NCBI GenBank assembly: GCA_947623825.1 | Contig: CANQHQ010000005.1 | Span: forward strand, 1-54,527 | Direction: 5' to 3' | Length of the DNA stretch: 54,527 nt | From: an uncultured Bacilli bacterium | GTDB lineage: Bacteria; Bacillota_I; Bacilli_A; RF39; UBA660 | Part shown: positions 10,422 through 18,757 of the stretch, one piece after another | Layout of the letters: each line of letters begins with the position of its first letter | Numbering within the stretch: position 1 is the stretch's first letter | The notes under the pieces: model-generated | Databases searched by the model: none | Told to the model about the DNA's origin: nothing | What the model saw: only the letters and a program-made list of their open reading frames with translations | Made by a program: the position numbers and the translations under genes

Positions 10422-10477
10422 AATTTGTTCTTTGAGGGGACGGGAGTCTCCTTTTTTTCTTGGATGGAGGTATTTTT

Positions 10478-11488
10478 ATGAAAATATTGCTTTACGCAGA
10501 AGGATTGAAAACCATCGGAAAGAGTGGACTAGGAAAAGCGATTGAGCATCAGAAAAGAGCCTTGGAAGATGAAAAGATTCCTTATACGCTTAATCCCAAA
10601 GACGATTATGATATTTTACATATTAATACTTATTTTTTAAAATCTTATTTGCTTGCGAAGAAAGCCAAACGAAAAGGAAAAAAGATTGTCTACCATGCCC
10701 ATAGTACAGAGGAAGACTATAAAAATGGATTTATTTTGGCGAAGCAAACTGCGAAATTATTTAAATGGTGGTTAATTCGTTGTTATTCCTTGGGCGATGT
10801 TTTGATTACGCCGACACCTTATTCGAAACATTTATTAGAGGGATATCATGGCTTGGAACAGAAAAAAATTTACGATATTTCGAATGGAATCGATTTATCT
10901 TTTTTTGAACCGAATCCAGAATATGGGAAAGCCTTTCGTAAGAAATATGGATATTCCAAGAAGGATCGTGTGATTGTGGGAATTGGTCTTTATATTGAGC
11001 GAAAGGGAATTGTCGATTTTGTGGAGTTAGCAAGAAGGTTACCAGAATATCAATTTATTTGGTTTGGTTCTAGTCCTCTTTCGGCCGCTACGGCGAATGT
11101 GAGGGAAGCGGTTCATACAAAACTAGATAATCTTACTTTTGCGGGATATGTGGAACAAAACGAAATTCGCGATGCCTTGAACGGTTGTGATTTGTATTTG
11201 TTCCCGACGTTAGAAGAAACGGAAGGAATTCCGATTTTGGAAGCCTGTGCTTGTAAGGCCAATGCGATGATCCGGGATATTCCTATCTTTGCGACTTGGT
11301 TTCAAGATGGATATGATGTGTATAAAGCCAAAGATGTCGATGAATTCGAAACGAAGATTCGCTTATTTATGGAGGGAAAACTTCCTTCTCTTGTGGATCA
11401 AGCCGTTAAACAGGCAGAAGAGCGAGATATCAGGAAGGTTGGAAAAAAATTAAAACAAGTATATGAAGAAGTTCTCAAACAAAAATGA
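10478..11488 (+). CDS. LafB-like GT4 glycosyltransferase (membrane glycolipid synthesis)
   Basis: A 336-aa family 4 glycosyltransferase with GT-B fold. The N-terminal opening MKILLYAEG, the HINTY and YHAHSTEEDY motifs, ISNGIDLSFF in the linker, IWFGSS, and the EX7E motif in EETEGIPILEACA all fit GT4 retaining enzymes. The overall pattern closely resembles LafB of streptococci and Listeria, which adds the second sugar to glucosyl-diacylglycerol to make the lipoteichoic acid anchor at the inner membrane face. The exact sugar cannot be read from sequence. The start at 10478 is preceded by GGAGG. The gene stands alone downstream of tRNA-Glu and ends in a terminator. Confidence 0.85.
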   Translation: MKILLYAEGLKTIGKSGLGKAIEHQKRALEDEKIPYTLNPKDDYDILHINTYFLKSYLLAKKAKRKGKKIVYHAHSTEEDYKNGFILAKQTAKLFKWWLIRCYSLGDVLITPTPYSKHLLEGYHGLEQKKIYDISNGIDLSFFEPNPEYGKAFRKKYGYSKKDRVIVGIGLYIERKGIVDFVELARRLPEYQFIWFGSSPLSAATANVREAVHTKLDNLTFAGYVEQNEIRDALNGCDLYLFPTLEETEGIPILEACACKANAMIRDIPIFATWFQDGYDVYKAKDVDEFETKIRLFMEGKLPSLVDQAVKQAEERDIRKVGKKLKQVYEEVLKQK

Positions 11489-11503
11489 TAGAACTTCTTT
11501 TTT
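11466..11503 (+). terminator. intrinsic terminator after the glycosyltransferase
   Basis: AGAAGTTCT pairs with AGAACTTCT across the stop codon and is followed by TTTTT. Confidence 0.75.
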
Positions 11504-11912
11504 GTGAGAGCTGTGTTAAACAAAAGGACTCCAAGAATGTGATAAATTTCACTGCCAAAAACAGGCGGGGAGATTTCAGTATATACCCAAAATATAGGTA
11601 AATATCTAAAATTCCTTATCATACAAGGCTTTAGAGAACTCTAAAAATCTCTAGTTATCTATCAAAATAGTATGATTTTCATTTATTCGTGATCAAAGCG
11701 AAAGAGTCTGAGAATCATTTCGGTTGTTACGAAGTTAGTAATCTTTCTCTTTTTTTATCACTTCCAGATTTAGTTTCAGAGAAAAAAATAGGGGATATGA
11801 AAAATGATATCGTTTTCTATTAGGTATAAAATTTTTCAAAACATGGATGCTCCAATATATTATTCTTTAATAAAATATGATAGAATATGTTTTGGGAAGG
11901 GGTATTGTTCTA
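11504..11912. other. long intergenic region without a recognisable gene
   Basis: About 410 bases with no supported coding frame. The first half (to about 11660) has locally higher GC (for example near CAGGCGGGGAG), unlike the neighbouring A+T-rich sequence, and might be a decayed mobile remnant. The minus strand has a short open frame here but no ribosome site. The second half holds A+T-rich leader sequence of the next gene and no consensus promoter I would trust. Confidence 0.4.
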
Positions 11913-12926
11913 ATGAAAAAAATTTTTAAAAATAAGAAAGTGCTTATATGTTTGGTGATCCTGTTCGTGCTTATCATTTTAGGAAGTGGGATTACTTGTT
12001 ATTTCGTAATTAAAAATAAAAATAAACAGAATTCTAATCTTAAACCTAATGATCATTCCAGTGAAGTTATCGAAAAAAAAGAGACTGTCAAGGTGATTTT
12101 TGATGCTAATGGGGGAAGTGCTGTAGGAAGTTTAGAAATAGAAAAAGGTAGTATCATTGAGAAACCTGAGAATCCAACCAGAGAAGGATACCAATTTGTT
12201 TCATGGCTTTACAATGAAGAAGAATTTGATTTTACCACTTCTATTCAGGAAAATATAATACTAAAGGCAAAGTGGGAAAAGAAAGAAGAAGCGACGGATC
12301 CTTCAAGTAGTGGTTCCAATAAGCAAAATAATCTATCTGGAACAACTTCTGGCACAAGTTCTGGCACCAGTTCGTCTTCTTCCAATATTGATAAATTTAA
12401 TTTAAATGATAATGTTTCTGTTACATTCAATTTTATGAATTGGAGTCAACCTGGAGGCTATTATTTTATAACCAATATGGATTCTGTTTTACCACAATTA
12501 ACAGGGAAAAAAAGTATTACAGTTGGTTGGGATGAAGATAAAGTGGGAAATGGTATTGATGTCCTTCTTACTGATTGGGAAGATGCCCTACAAAAGTTTA
12601 CATTTGATACGGCGAAAGAAGAAAATGCCAAAGCGGTTTTCCAAAAAATTGAAAGTGCTAATCAACAAGGCATCCAATTTACTCCAAATATAAGTGACCA
12701 CCAATTTAGTTATAAATATACTTATCTAACGGTTAGTCATACTTCTTATCATTCTTTAAATTCTGCCTTTAAGGCAAACAAAAATAACTTACAAAATGAA
12801 ATTGATCGTACTTTTTCGGATGCAGTTTATGTAATTTTACCAGGTTATGGTGTTTATCCAAGTTATGATGAATTACTAACAGAAGAGATATGTAATGAAT
12901 ATCATTTAGTATGTAGTAAGTGGTGA
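11913..12926 (+). CDS. membrane-anchored protein with one InlB-type beta repeat
   Basis: A 337-aa protein. A single N-terminal membrane segment (about 10-32) is followed by a charged linker, then an InlB/Flg_new repeat (about 55-115: KVIFDANGGSAVGSLEIEKG, then PTREGYQFVSWLYN and ILKAKW). A low-complexity Ser/Thr/Gly linker (about 120-150) leads to a C-terminal domain of about 180 residues that I do not recognise, with aromatic-rich beta-like stretches. The start at 11913 follows AAGGGG; an upstream ATG at 11877 lacks a ribosome site. The next gene starts seven bases after its stop, so they form an operon. Likely an extracytoplasmic surface protein. Confidence 0.75.
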   Translation: MKKIFKNKKVLICLVILFVLIILGSGITCYFVIKNKNKQNSNLKPNDHSSEVIEKKETVKVIFDANGGSAVGSLEIEKGSIIEKPENPTREGYQFVSWLYNEEEFDFTTSIQENIILKAKWEKKEEATDPSSSGSNKQNNLSGTTSGTSSGTSSSSSNIDKFNLNDNVSVTFNFMNWSQPGGYYFITNMDSVLPQLTGKKSITVGWDEDKVGNGIDVLLTDWEDALQKFTFDTAKEENAKAVFQKIESANQQGIQFTPNISDHQFSYKYTYLTVSHTSYHSLNSAFKANKNNLQNEIDRTFSDAVYVILPGYGVYPSYDELLTEEICNEYHLVCSKW

Positions 12927-12932
12927 TAAAAA

Positions 12933-13880
12933 TTGAAAAAAGTTTTTATAGTTTTTTTAGTATTATTTTGTTTTGGAACTCTTCCTGTTTCAGCAGCAAC
13001 CAATCCCTATCCTAACACACAAACGATTAATGGAGCAAAAAGTGTTCCTTGTACAAGAGTGGTTTGGCAAGAAGTATATGATCGTTTAGGTATCGCTTTA
13101 CCAGGTGATTGGGGAAATGCTATTGATTGGCTCACAAGTGCAAAAAATGCTGGTTATCAAGTAGGAGAAGCACCAAAGGAAAATTCGATTGCTGTTTATT
13201 CCGGATTTTATGGATATGGTCATGTTGCCTATGTTCTAGATGTTCTAGATGGTTATATGCGTATAATGGAAGGTGGTGTTGTTGGAACTGAGAAAAGAGA
13301 TAGGACAACAAGTTATGAAATCGGTTCTGGTGATGGAATCTATTTAACTGGCTTTATCTATCTAGATGAAATTCCAAAACAACCATCAGGAAGTGCTAAT
13401 TCCAATTCAGGAACCAACTCAAATACTTCCAATTCTAGCAGTAATACAATAACGAAAAAAGATGGAAATAGTTATTTAAAATCATTAGAAATAGAAGGTG
13501 TTCCTATTTCCTTTCAAAAAGATACTTTTACCTATACTGTTACTCTTCCTTACGAAACAGAAAATATTGTAATAAAGGCAGAAGCGGAAGAAAGTACATC
13601 TACTATTCAAAAAGAGGATAGCTATTCATTAAATGTTGGAGAAAACGTTATCAGTATTAAATGTATTGCTGAAGATCAATCAATGAGTGAATATGTTCTT
13701 TATATTACAAGAGAAGAACCAAAAGAAGAAACAATAGAAGAACCATCCATTAAAGATAAAGAGTCGAAAGAAGAAAGAAAGATCAATTCTTTGGTTTGGA
13801 TTTTAGGTATTTCTTTTGTTAGTTTTCTTATCATAGGAATTATCATTTTCCTTTGCATAAAAAGAAAAAGAAAAAAATAA
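12933..13880 (+). CDS. secreted CHAP-domain peptidoglycan hydrolase with cadherin-like domain and C-terminal anchor
   Basis: A 315-aa protein beginning at TTG, with GTGGTGAT overlapping the previous stop as its ribosome site. A signal peptide ends near VSAA (about 22). The CHAP domain spans about 30-150: the catalytic Cys lies in SVPCTRVVWQ, GDWGNAIDW is typical, and the His is in GHVAYVLDV. A Ser/Asn linker leads to a cadherin-like beta-sandwich (about 182-260, YLKSLEIEGVPISF ... YVLYITRE). A final hydrophobic segment (about 288-308) and KRKRKK tail anchor it without an LPxTG motif. CHAP enzymes cut peptidoglycan as amidases or endopeptidases. It is paired with the InlB-repeat protein upstream. 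Confidence 0.85.
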   Translation: MKKVFIVFLVLFCFGTLPVSAATNPYPNTQTINGAKSVPCTRVVWQEVYDRLGIALPGDWGNAIDWLTSAKNAGYQVGEAPKENSIAVYSGFYGYGHVAYVLDVLDGYMRIMEGGVVGTEKRDRTTSYEIGSGDGIYLTGFIYLDEIPKQPSGSANSNSGTNSNTSNSSSNTITKKDGNSYLKSLEIEGVPISFQKDTFTYTVTLPYETENIVIKAEAEESTSTIQKEDSYSLNVGENVISIKCIAEDQSMSEYVLYITREEPKEETIEEPSIKDKESKEERKINSLVWILGISFVSFLIIGIIIFLCIKRKRKK

Positions 13881-13995
13881 AAGGGAATGTATTTAAGAAA
13901 AAAATATTATAATTTATATATAGTAATTATTACTATTGTATGGTTTAGAAAGTATCAAAATACGTAAAATTTTTTATGTAATCTAAAGATAAATA

Positions 13996-14023
13996 TTGAC
14001 GTGGGGGGGGGGTATGTTATTAT
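13996..14023 (+). promoter_or_regulatory. putative phase-variable promoter with 10-G spacer tract
   Basis: TTGACG (13996-14001) and TATTAT (14018-14023) are 16 bases apart, with an extended TG before the -10. The spacer carries ten consecutive G residues (14003-14012). It lies about 40 bases before the start of the NPSTG surface protein. Slippage in the G run would change -35/-10 spacing. Confidence 0.7.
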
Positions 14024-14059
14024 AGTAATGTAGATATTATTGGAGAGGAGAGAAAATTT

Positions 14060-14998
14060 ATGAAAAAAGCAATAATGTTTATGATGGCATTATTCGTAGG
14101 TATGCTATGCGTAGTTCCTGTATATGCTGCTGAAGAACAATATGCCACGGTTAAAGACAACACTGCTACTGATAGTTTGATTGATGGTTTAAAACCTGAA
14201 GTTACAGTTAGCCCATCACATGAGATAGTTATTACTGTTTATGGAGGTACATACAAACTTCTTCCAGAAATCTCAGGAGTTGATCCTGCAAATCGTCCAG
14301 ACGGATATACTTGGGTTGGATTAGATTTTGTATTACCTGAAGGAACAACTGATGTTAAAATTGATACAACTAGTTATGATGATTCTGAATCAGGTGGTGA
14401 ATTTACTTTTACTGAGTGGTTTGGTTTCAACGATACTGACCTTTCAGAGGCAGCTAAAGAAAAGAAAAATTTAGAAAAGTCTTGGACATTAACTTGGAAG
14501 GATTCCGAAGAAGAAGAGCACACTCAAACTATTAGACTTATTGTTATACCTAGTAGTGTTGTTATAAAAGAACAAGACGGAGAAAACGAAGTATGGAATG
14601 AAGAAAAATATTTAGAAGAATCTAATCAAGAGAAGTTAGATTATGCTTACAGCTATACTTCTGAAGCAGCAGGATTTGAAAATCATGGTACATTGTATTA
14701 TGATGAAGGTACTACCAAAGAAGAGGTGGAGAATCAACTTCGTGAGTTAGTTAGTTCTGAATTTGAAAACCTTGTAATCGAAGGAATTTATAGTGATGAC
14801 GAAATGACTACTCCTTTTGACTTCAATACAGATTTAGGTGGAACGAAAATAGCTTATATTAAATTAGTTGATAAAGTAGTAGAAAATGAAGAAAATCCAT
14901 CTACGGGAGATAACGTATTAACTTACGCTATTATGGGGACTATTGCTCTAGTTGGTTCATTAGGAACTGCTCTTTACTTCAAAAAAGTAAATGAATAA
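14060..14998 (+). CDS. cell-wall-anchored surface protein with NPSTG sorting signal
   Basis: A 312-aa secreted protein. The signal peptide ends at about VYAAEE (24-26). The mature part is acidic and beta-rich with no domain I can name; a segment near 200-270 looks like a beta-grasp surface repeat. The C-terminus has a sortase-type signal: NPSTGD (about 281), a hydrophobic segment and a KKVNE tail. The motif is not LPxTG; NPxTG/SPxTG-like motifs are used by some class B sortases, such as C. difficile SrtB, so the class B sortase at 34087 is a possible partner (inference). GGAGAGGAG precedes the ATG. The promoter contains a G-tract. Confidence 0.8.
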   Translation: MKKAIMFMMALFVGMLCVVPVYAAEEQYATVKDNTATDSLIDGLKPEVTVSPSHEIVITVYGGTYKLLPEISGVDPANRPDGYTWVGLDFVLPEGTTDVKIDTTSYDDSESGGEFTFTEWFGFNDTDLSEAAKEKKNLEKSWTLTWKDSEEEEHTQTIRLIVIPSSVVIKEQDGENEVWNEEKYLEESNQEKLDYAYSYTSEAAGFENHGTLYYDEGTTKEEVENQLRELVSSEFENLVIEGIYSDDEMTTPFDFNTDLGGTKIAYIKLVDKVVENEENPSTGDNVLTYAIMGTIALVGSLGTALYFKKVNE

Positions 14999-15007
14999 AA
15001 ATAACTA

Positions 15008-15038
15008 AAAGAGATGAATTTCAATTCACCTCTTTTTG
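15008..15038 (+). terminator. intrinsic terminator after the NPSTG protein
   Basis: AAAAGAG(a)TGAATT pairs with AATTCA(c)CTCTTTTT, a long stem with one mismatch and a T tail. Confidence 0.75.
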
Positions 15039-15217
15039 GTTGGGAAAAGTTAAAATTATAAGACCTTTTTAAGATCGATATCGATTTTATTACAGTGTTT
15101 TAGTAACTTCTTTGAAAGAAGTGTTACTATGATTATTGTTTTTCTTTGTATCATTTTTTCATATCACTCTCATAAAAAGTCTGTCGATAAAAAAAACTAT
15201 CCTTTTTTTGGCTTTTT

Positions 15218-15226
15218 TGATATACT
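15218..15226 (+). promoter_or_regulatory. extended -10 element
   Basis: TGATATACT matches TGnTATACT about 33 bases before the next start. No good -35 is visible. Confidence 0.45.
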
Positions 15227-15258
15227 GATATTAGTAGGATAAGAGAGGAGGAGATAGA

Positions 15259-16218
15259 ATGGTACAACGAGATAGTAGTATTCAAATTCTTCTTTCGATT
15301 TTAGGTGTGATTTCTTTAATTTTAGTTACTGTAGGAGTCAGTTTTGCTTTTTTTACTTATGAACAAGAAGTACAGATAGAAAATTATGGAAACAAAGGAA
15401 AAATTTCATTGATTTATGCGAAAAATATGTTTTCTGAACAAGGAATTCGTATCGATACGTTGGAGCCGGTCGATGATTTGTCTATCAAGACGTCGAATGA
15501 TTCTAAGTATGTTTTTGATTTTCGGATTGTAGGAACTTCTTCTGCGACGTTCGAAATTCCTTATGAAATTACGTTAAGAAAAAGTGAACTTTCTTTCTTG
15601 GATGAAAATTTTGTAAAAGTTTATTTGACAGAAATCGATGGAGAAGAAGAAGTAGATACGCCTTTTACGACGACGTTACAACAACCAAAAACATTTCAAG
15701 TATTGACGCAAACCGGTATGATTTCCGCCAATGAAGAAATTGAGAAAACGATTTATAAAGGGTTGATTCCTGCGAATCAAAAAAATTATGAAAAGAAATT
15801 TCGCTTGCGTCTTTGGGTTTCCTCTGATGCGATTCCTATGATGGAGAATCTTCTCCTTCAAAAAAAGGAAAATCAACCATTCTTTGATGTCAAACTGAAT
15901 GTGTATTCGGAAGCAACGACGGTGACGCAGGGAGAAACTGTCGAGGCGACCGCGATTACTTTAGATGCACCCGCACCGATGGTTGTGAATGGTACGCAGA
16001 CGATTCGAGCGACATTTACTCCGATTACGACTACCAATCAAACGTTGACGTGGACGAGTAGTCAACCAGAAGTTGTCTCTATCCTTCCTCAGGCAGATGG
16101 CACTGCTTTACTAACCGCCCATTCTTTGGGAACAGCCGTGATTCAAGCGACAAGTCAAAATGGAGTTTGTCAGAATATTTCGGTTACAGTGATTGATCCA
16201 AACCAACCGGTATCTTAG
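15259..16218 (+). CDS. extracytoplasmic protein with C-terminal Big2 (Ig-like) domain
   Basis: A 319-aa protein. One N-terminal hydrophobic segment (about 8-32, SLILVTVGVSFAFFTY) resembles the signal of TasA/SipW-type substrates. The central part (about 35-215) is beta-rich and unrecognised. The C-terminus (about 228-313) is a Big2-like Ig domain: LDAPAPMVVNGTQTIRATF, LTWTSSQPEVVSI, and LGTAVIQATS. No sorting motif is present, so it may be held by the N-terminal segment or released. GAGGAGG precedes the ATG. It is convergent with rodA. Confidence 0.75.
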   Translation: MVQRDSSIQILLSILGVISLILVTVGVSFAFFTYEQEVQIENYGNKGKISLIYAKNMFSEQGIRIDTLEPVDDLSIKTSNDSKYVFDFRIVGTSSATFEIPYEITLRKSELSFLDENFVKVYLTEIDGEEEVDTPFTTTLQQPKTFQVLTQTGMISANEEIEKTIYKGLIPANQKNYEKKFRLRLWVSSDAIPMMENLLLQKKENQPFFDVKLNVYSEATTVTQGETVEATAITLDAPAPMVVNGTQTIRATFTPITTTNQTLTWTSSQPEVVSILPQADGTALLTAHSLGTAVIQATSQNGVCQNISVTVIDPNQPVS

Positions 16219-16240
16219 GAGCTTAGGCTCTTTTTTTTTG
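16217..16240 (+). terminator. terminator of the Big2 gene, overlapping the rodA 3' end
   Basis: A short GAGC-ttag-GCTC hairpin starts at the stop codon and is followed by nine T residues. Confidence 0.6.
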
Positions 16241-17350
16241 ACTTTGATCGATATTCCAAATGATTCCCATCAAGAACATATAGGAAAGAAGAGAAGATCC
16301 ACCGTAACTGATGAACGGAAGCGTAATTCCTGTGATGGGAAGCATTCCTAGGGTCATTCCAATATTTTGAAATTGTTGATAGATGATCATCCCACTCGCA
16401 CCGATGACGAAAAGGGCATCTTCTGGTTTCTTGGCTTTTTTGGCAATTTCAAAAAGAGTGTAGTCAAAGAATAGAAGAAGCGCTAGAAAAAGACTACTTC
16501 CAATGAGTCCAAAGTTAGAAGCAAAAACAGAGAAAATAAAATCCGTTCCGGCTTCTGGAAAATAAAGAGGTGTCTCTTTCCAACCATGCCCGTAGAGTCC
16601 ACTAGAACCGATGGCAGTTAAAGAATTCTCCAGTTGCATTCCTGTTCCCTTTTTCCAATCGAGAAGTCGATCGACCCGATAAAATAAATCGGTTCCGAAC
16701 CAGTTGACCCATTGTTTTGGTTCATTAAAATACAAAAAGAGAAAGATAGAAGCGAAGAGAACGAGAAGCCCTCCACTTACAAAAAACCAACGTTTTCGAA
16801 GAGAAGAACAAAACAGAATGGTTCCACAAATAATAAAATATAAAAGAATGACGCCTGTATCCGGTTCTAGAAAAGTGAGAATACTAGGAAGTAAAAAGAG
16901 AAGAAAGACTTTTCCTATTAAGATTATTTCTTTTTGCCATCGTTTCTTCTTGGTCTTTTTTTTCATTTCTTGCGAGACCACGATACTTGTCGTTAAAATC
17001 AAAAAGACTTTCATAAACTCACTTGGTTGAAAAGAACCGAGACCAGGAATGACGAACCAACATTTACTACTGTTGATACTAGGAGCGAAAAATAAGAGTA
17101 AAAGTAAAAAAAGATTTCCTAAAAAATAAAAAACATAGTGATATTTTTTAATTGGTTCGTTTCCTATCTTCGCTAAAATGAAGATGAGAATTCCCCCAAC
17201 GAGATACCAGAGGAGTTGTTTTAGATAGAGTTCTCCTAATGAAGCCGAAAGATACTCTTGGGCACTTTGAATGGTAAGGATACTGATTACTAAAAAACAG
17301 AGTAGGCAAAAGACTAATTTTTTATTCCAGGTTTTCTTTGTTTTTGACAT
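16223..17350 (-). CDS. rodA: RodA-type SEDS peptidoglycan polymerase
   Basis: A 375-aa polytopic protein of the SEDS family, the glycosyltransferases that polymerise lipid II with a partner class B PBP. Family signatures: FQPSEFMKVFLIL, FLEPDTGVILL, GSSGLYGHG, LYFPEAGTDFIFSV (the Asp here corresponds to the proposed catalytic Asp of RodA) and ITGITLPFISYGGSS. About ten membrane segments are visible. The set of motifs and the FtsW-like paralogue at 21981 suggest this copy is the elongation (RodA) member; SEDS subfamily assignment from sequence alone is not absolute. It is transcribed alone on the minus strand. Confidence 0.88.
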   Translation of the reverse strand: MSKTKKTWNKKLVFCLLCFLVISILTIQSAQEYLSASLGELYLKQLLWYLVGGILIFILAKIGNEPIKKYHYVFYFLGNLFLLLLLFFAPSINSSKCWFVIPGLGSFQPSEFMKVFLILTTSIVVSQEMKKKTKKKRWQKEIILIGKVFLLFLLPSILTFLEPDTGVILLYFIICGTILFCSSLRKRWFFVSGGLLVLFASIFLFLYFNEPKQWVNWFGTDLFYRVDRLLDWKKGTGMQLENSLTAIGSSGLYGHGWKETPLYFPEAGTDFIFSVFASNFGLIGSSLFLALLLFFDYTLFEIAKKAKKPEDALFVIGASGMIIYQQFQNIGMTLGMLPITGITLPFISYGGSSLLSYMFLMGIIWNIDQSQKKRA

Positions 17351-17425
17351 AAAAATCCCTCTTTTTTAGTATTCTTTGTTTTAAAAAAAATATACCATTC
17401 ATACAGTATACTAAGGAGGAATTCT

Positions 17426-17740
17426 ATGAAGAAAGAATTGCCACATATTTATCAAAATACGATGGCGACCAAAGCGAATCGGAATAAAAACGTTTATCAT
17501 ATTCCACAGAAAGAAGAAAGGGAAACAGTCTCTTCTTTTCAAACCGTAGAAGAAAAATTGAAAAAATTATTTGGAAGTCGTCGTTATATTTTTAATATTG
17601 GAGTAGAAATTGTGACGGCGAAAAAAGTATATGATACGAAAATTGCGGGAAAAGTAAAAAACAGTATCGTGACTGTCGATGGCGATACGATTCCTATGAT
17701 TGAGATTCAAGATATCATTATAAAAGACCGTTTGTCTTAA
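17426..17740 (+). CDS. small conserved hypothetical protein
   Basis: A 104-aa soluble protein I cannot name. The first 45 residues are polar and likely flexible; the remainder (RRYIFNIGVEIVTAKK, then IVTVDGDTIPMIEI) looks like a small beta barrel or SH3-like fold. The ATG follows AAGGAGG. It is divergent from rodA and convergent with the spore-coat gene, which hints at but does not prove a sporulation role. Confidence 0.65.
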   Translation: MKKELPHIYQNTMATKANRNKNVYHIPQKEERETVSSFQTVEEKLKKLFGSRRYIFNIGVEIVTAKKVYDTKIAGKVKNSIVTVDGDTIPMIEIQDIIIKDRLS

Positions 17741-17752
17741 ACGGCCTTTTTT
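17722..17752 (+). terminator. intrinsic terminator between convergent genes
   Basis: AAAAG-CCGTTT pairs with AAACGG-CTTTT around loop GTCTT with one internal mismatch, then TT. It probably serves both directions. Confidence 0.65.
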
Positions 17753-18176
17753 ATACACAATTGATGTAGGTATCTGCGAGGCATCGTAAAGCCCCTACGC
17801 AACTGAGATTGATGGTGAAGAATGCATCCGTTCCCACATAGGCACTTTCTGGAGTAGTCGTATCTGGATTTGGTGCCAAAACACGACATGTGCAACAGCA
17901 TCCTTCTACATTTTCGACACGTAGTACGCTACTTGTACCGGCGATTCCATTCAATGTGTAAGGTAGTGTCCATGCGAGTCCATCGCTACAACGATATAAT
18001 TCTACAGGACGCGTGTTGAAGCATATGGTTGTTGGAAGAGGTCCTAAAAAAGGACGATCGCATCCATCTTTTAAACAATCGAATTTATCACTGCGATTTT
18101 GAAGCGTTACGATGACTTTTAAGATACTGGCAATACAACAATCTTCGTTGGAATTTGGTCTTTCTTCTTGTGACAT
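17751..18176 (-). CDS. CotY/CotZ-like cysteine-rich spore coat protein
   Basis: A 141-aa protein rich in cysteine. The arrangement matches CotY/CotZ crust or exosporium proteins: an N-terminal CCIASILKVIVTLQ segment, CFNTRPVELYRC, the central VLRVENVEGCCCTCRVL (compare FRVE-V-G-CATL), and a C-terminal INLSCVGALRCLADTYINC (compare DLDCFCAI-CL). Such proteins self-assemble through disulfides into the spore surface layer. The start at 18176 has AGGAGG just upstream; an in-frame ATG 13 codons earlier does not. Its presence supports a spore-forming host. Confidence 0.82.
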   Translation of the reverse strand: MSQEERPNSNEDCCIASILKVIVTLQNRSDKFDCLKDGCDRPFLGPLPTTICFNTRPVELYRCSDGLAWTLPYTLNGIAGTSSVLRVENVEGCCCTCRVLAPNPDTTTPESAYVGTDAFFTINLSCVGALRCLADTYINCV

Positions 18177-18338
18177 GGTCTTCCTCCTTTCTTCTCCTTT
18201 CGATAATCTAGACATAATTGTTGGTACGAATGAATCGAATTGGGTATTTCGTCATTATCTACTATAAGATATTCTTTTTTTCTTCTTTTGGTGTATTATG
18301 ATTACCTAAAATCCCTTTTCATTTTGAAAGAAATATTG

Positions 18339-18344
18339 TATAAT
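18339..18344 (+). promoter_or_regulatory. -10 element for the EIIB-like gene
   Basis: TATAAT lies 17 bases before the ATG at 18361. A weak TTTTCA is 17 bases upstream. Confidence 0.45.
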
Positions 18345-18360
18345 GAGTTTGGTGATAAAA

Positions 18361-18675
18361 ATGGATTATTTACAGTATATCATTATCGTTGTTGTTTTGG
18401 TGATTATGGCACTTGCCATTTTAAAATCTACCAGAAAAGATGCCCATCTAGAACTCAATAAATTGGTAGAGTATCTGGGAGGAAAGGAAAATATTGTTTC
18501 GACTGAAACGAATCTTTCTCGTTTTAAGGTTACTCTCAAAGATGTAGATATTGTCAATAAAGAGGCGATTCAGAAATTGGGTGCGAAGGGAATTGTAGAA
18601 ATTGATAATCAGTTAAAGATTATTTTAGGTCCAGAAAGTAAACAATTAAAAAAATATATCGACGATTTAAAATGA
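18361..18675 (+). CDS. membrane-anchored EIIB-like domain lacking the phospho-cysteine
   Basis: A 104-aa protein: one N-terminal membrane helix (about 6-21), then a PTS glucose-type EIIB fold (about 30-104). The order LVEYLGGKENI, SRFKVTLKD, IQKLGAKGIVEI and LKIILGP matches EIIB domains. In true EIIB the phosphorylated Cys opens CITRLRV; here the same position is Asn51 in NLSRFKV, so it cannot carry phosphate on cysteine. No EIIC, EIIA or sugar gene is nearby. It may be a structural or regulatory relic. The start at 18361 has GGTGAT upstream; the alternative at 18343 overlaps the -10. Confidence 0.72.
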   Translation: MDYLQYIIIVVVLVIMALAILKSTRKDAHLELNKLVEYLGGKENIVSTETNLSRFKVTLKDVDIVNKEAIQKLGAKGIVEIDNQLKIILGPESKQLKKYIDDLK

Positions 18676-18757
18676 CAAAAAAGAAGAGATTTCTCTAAAA
18701 TTCGACAAAGTTCGACATAAAAAATACATATACTAGTCATGAAAGGGATGATTGTAT

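Noticed and set aside
11398..11622. 74-codon minus-strand frame over the end of the glycosyltransferase gene
   Set aside because: No ribosome site, overlaps a well-supported gene and its terminator, no recognisable motif.
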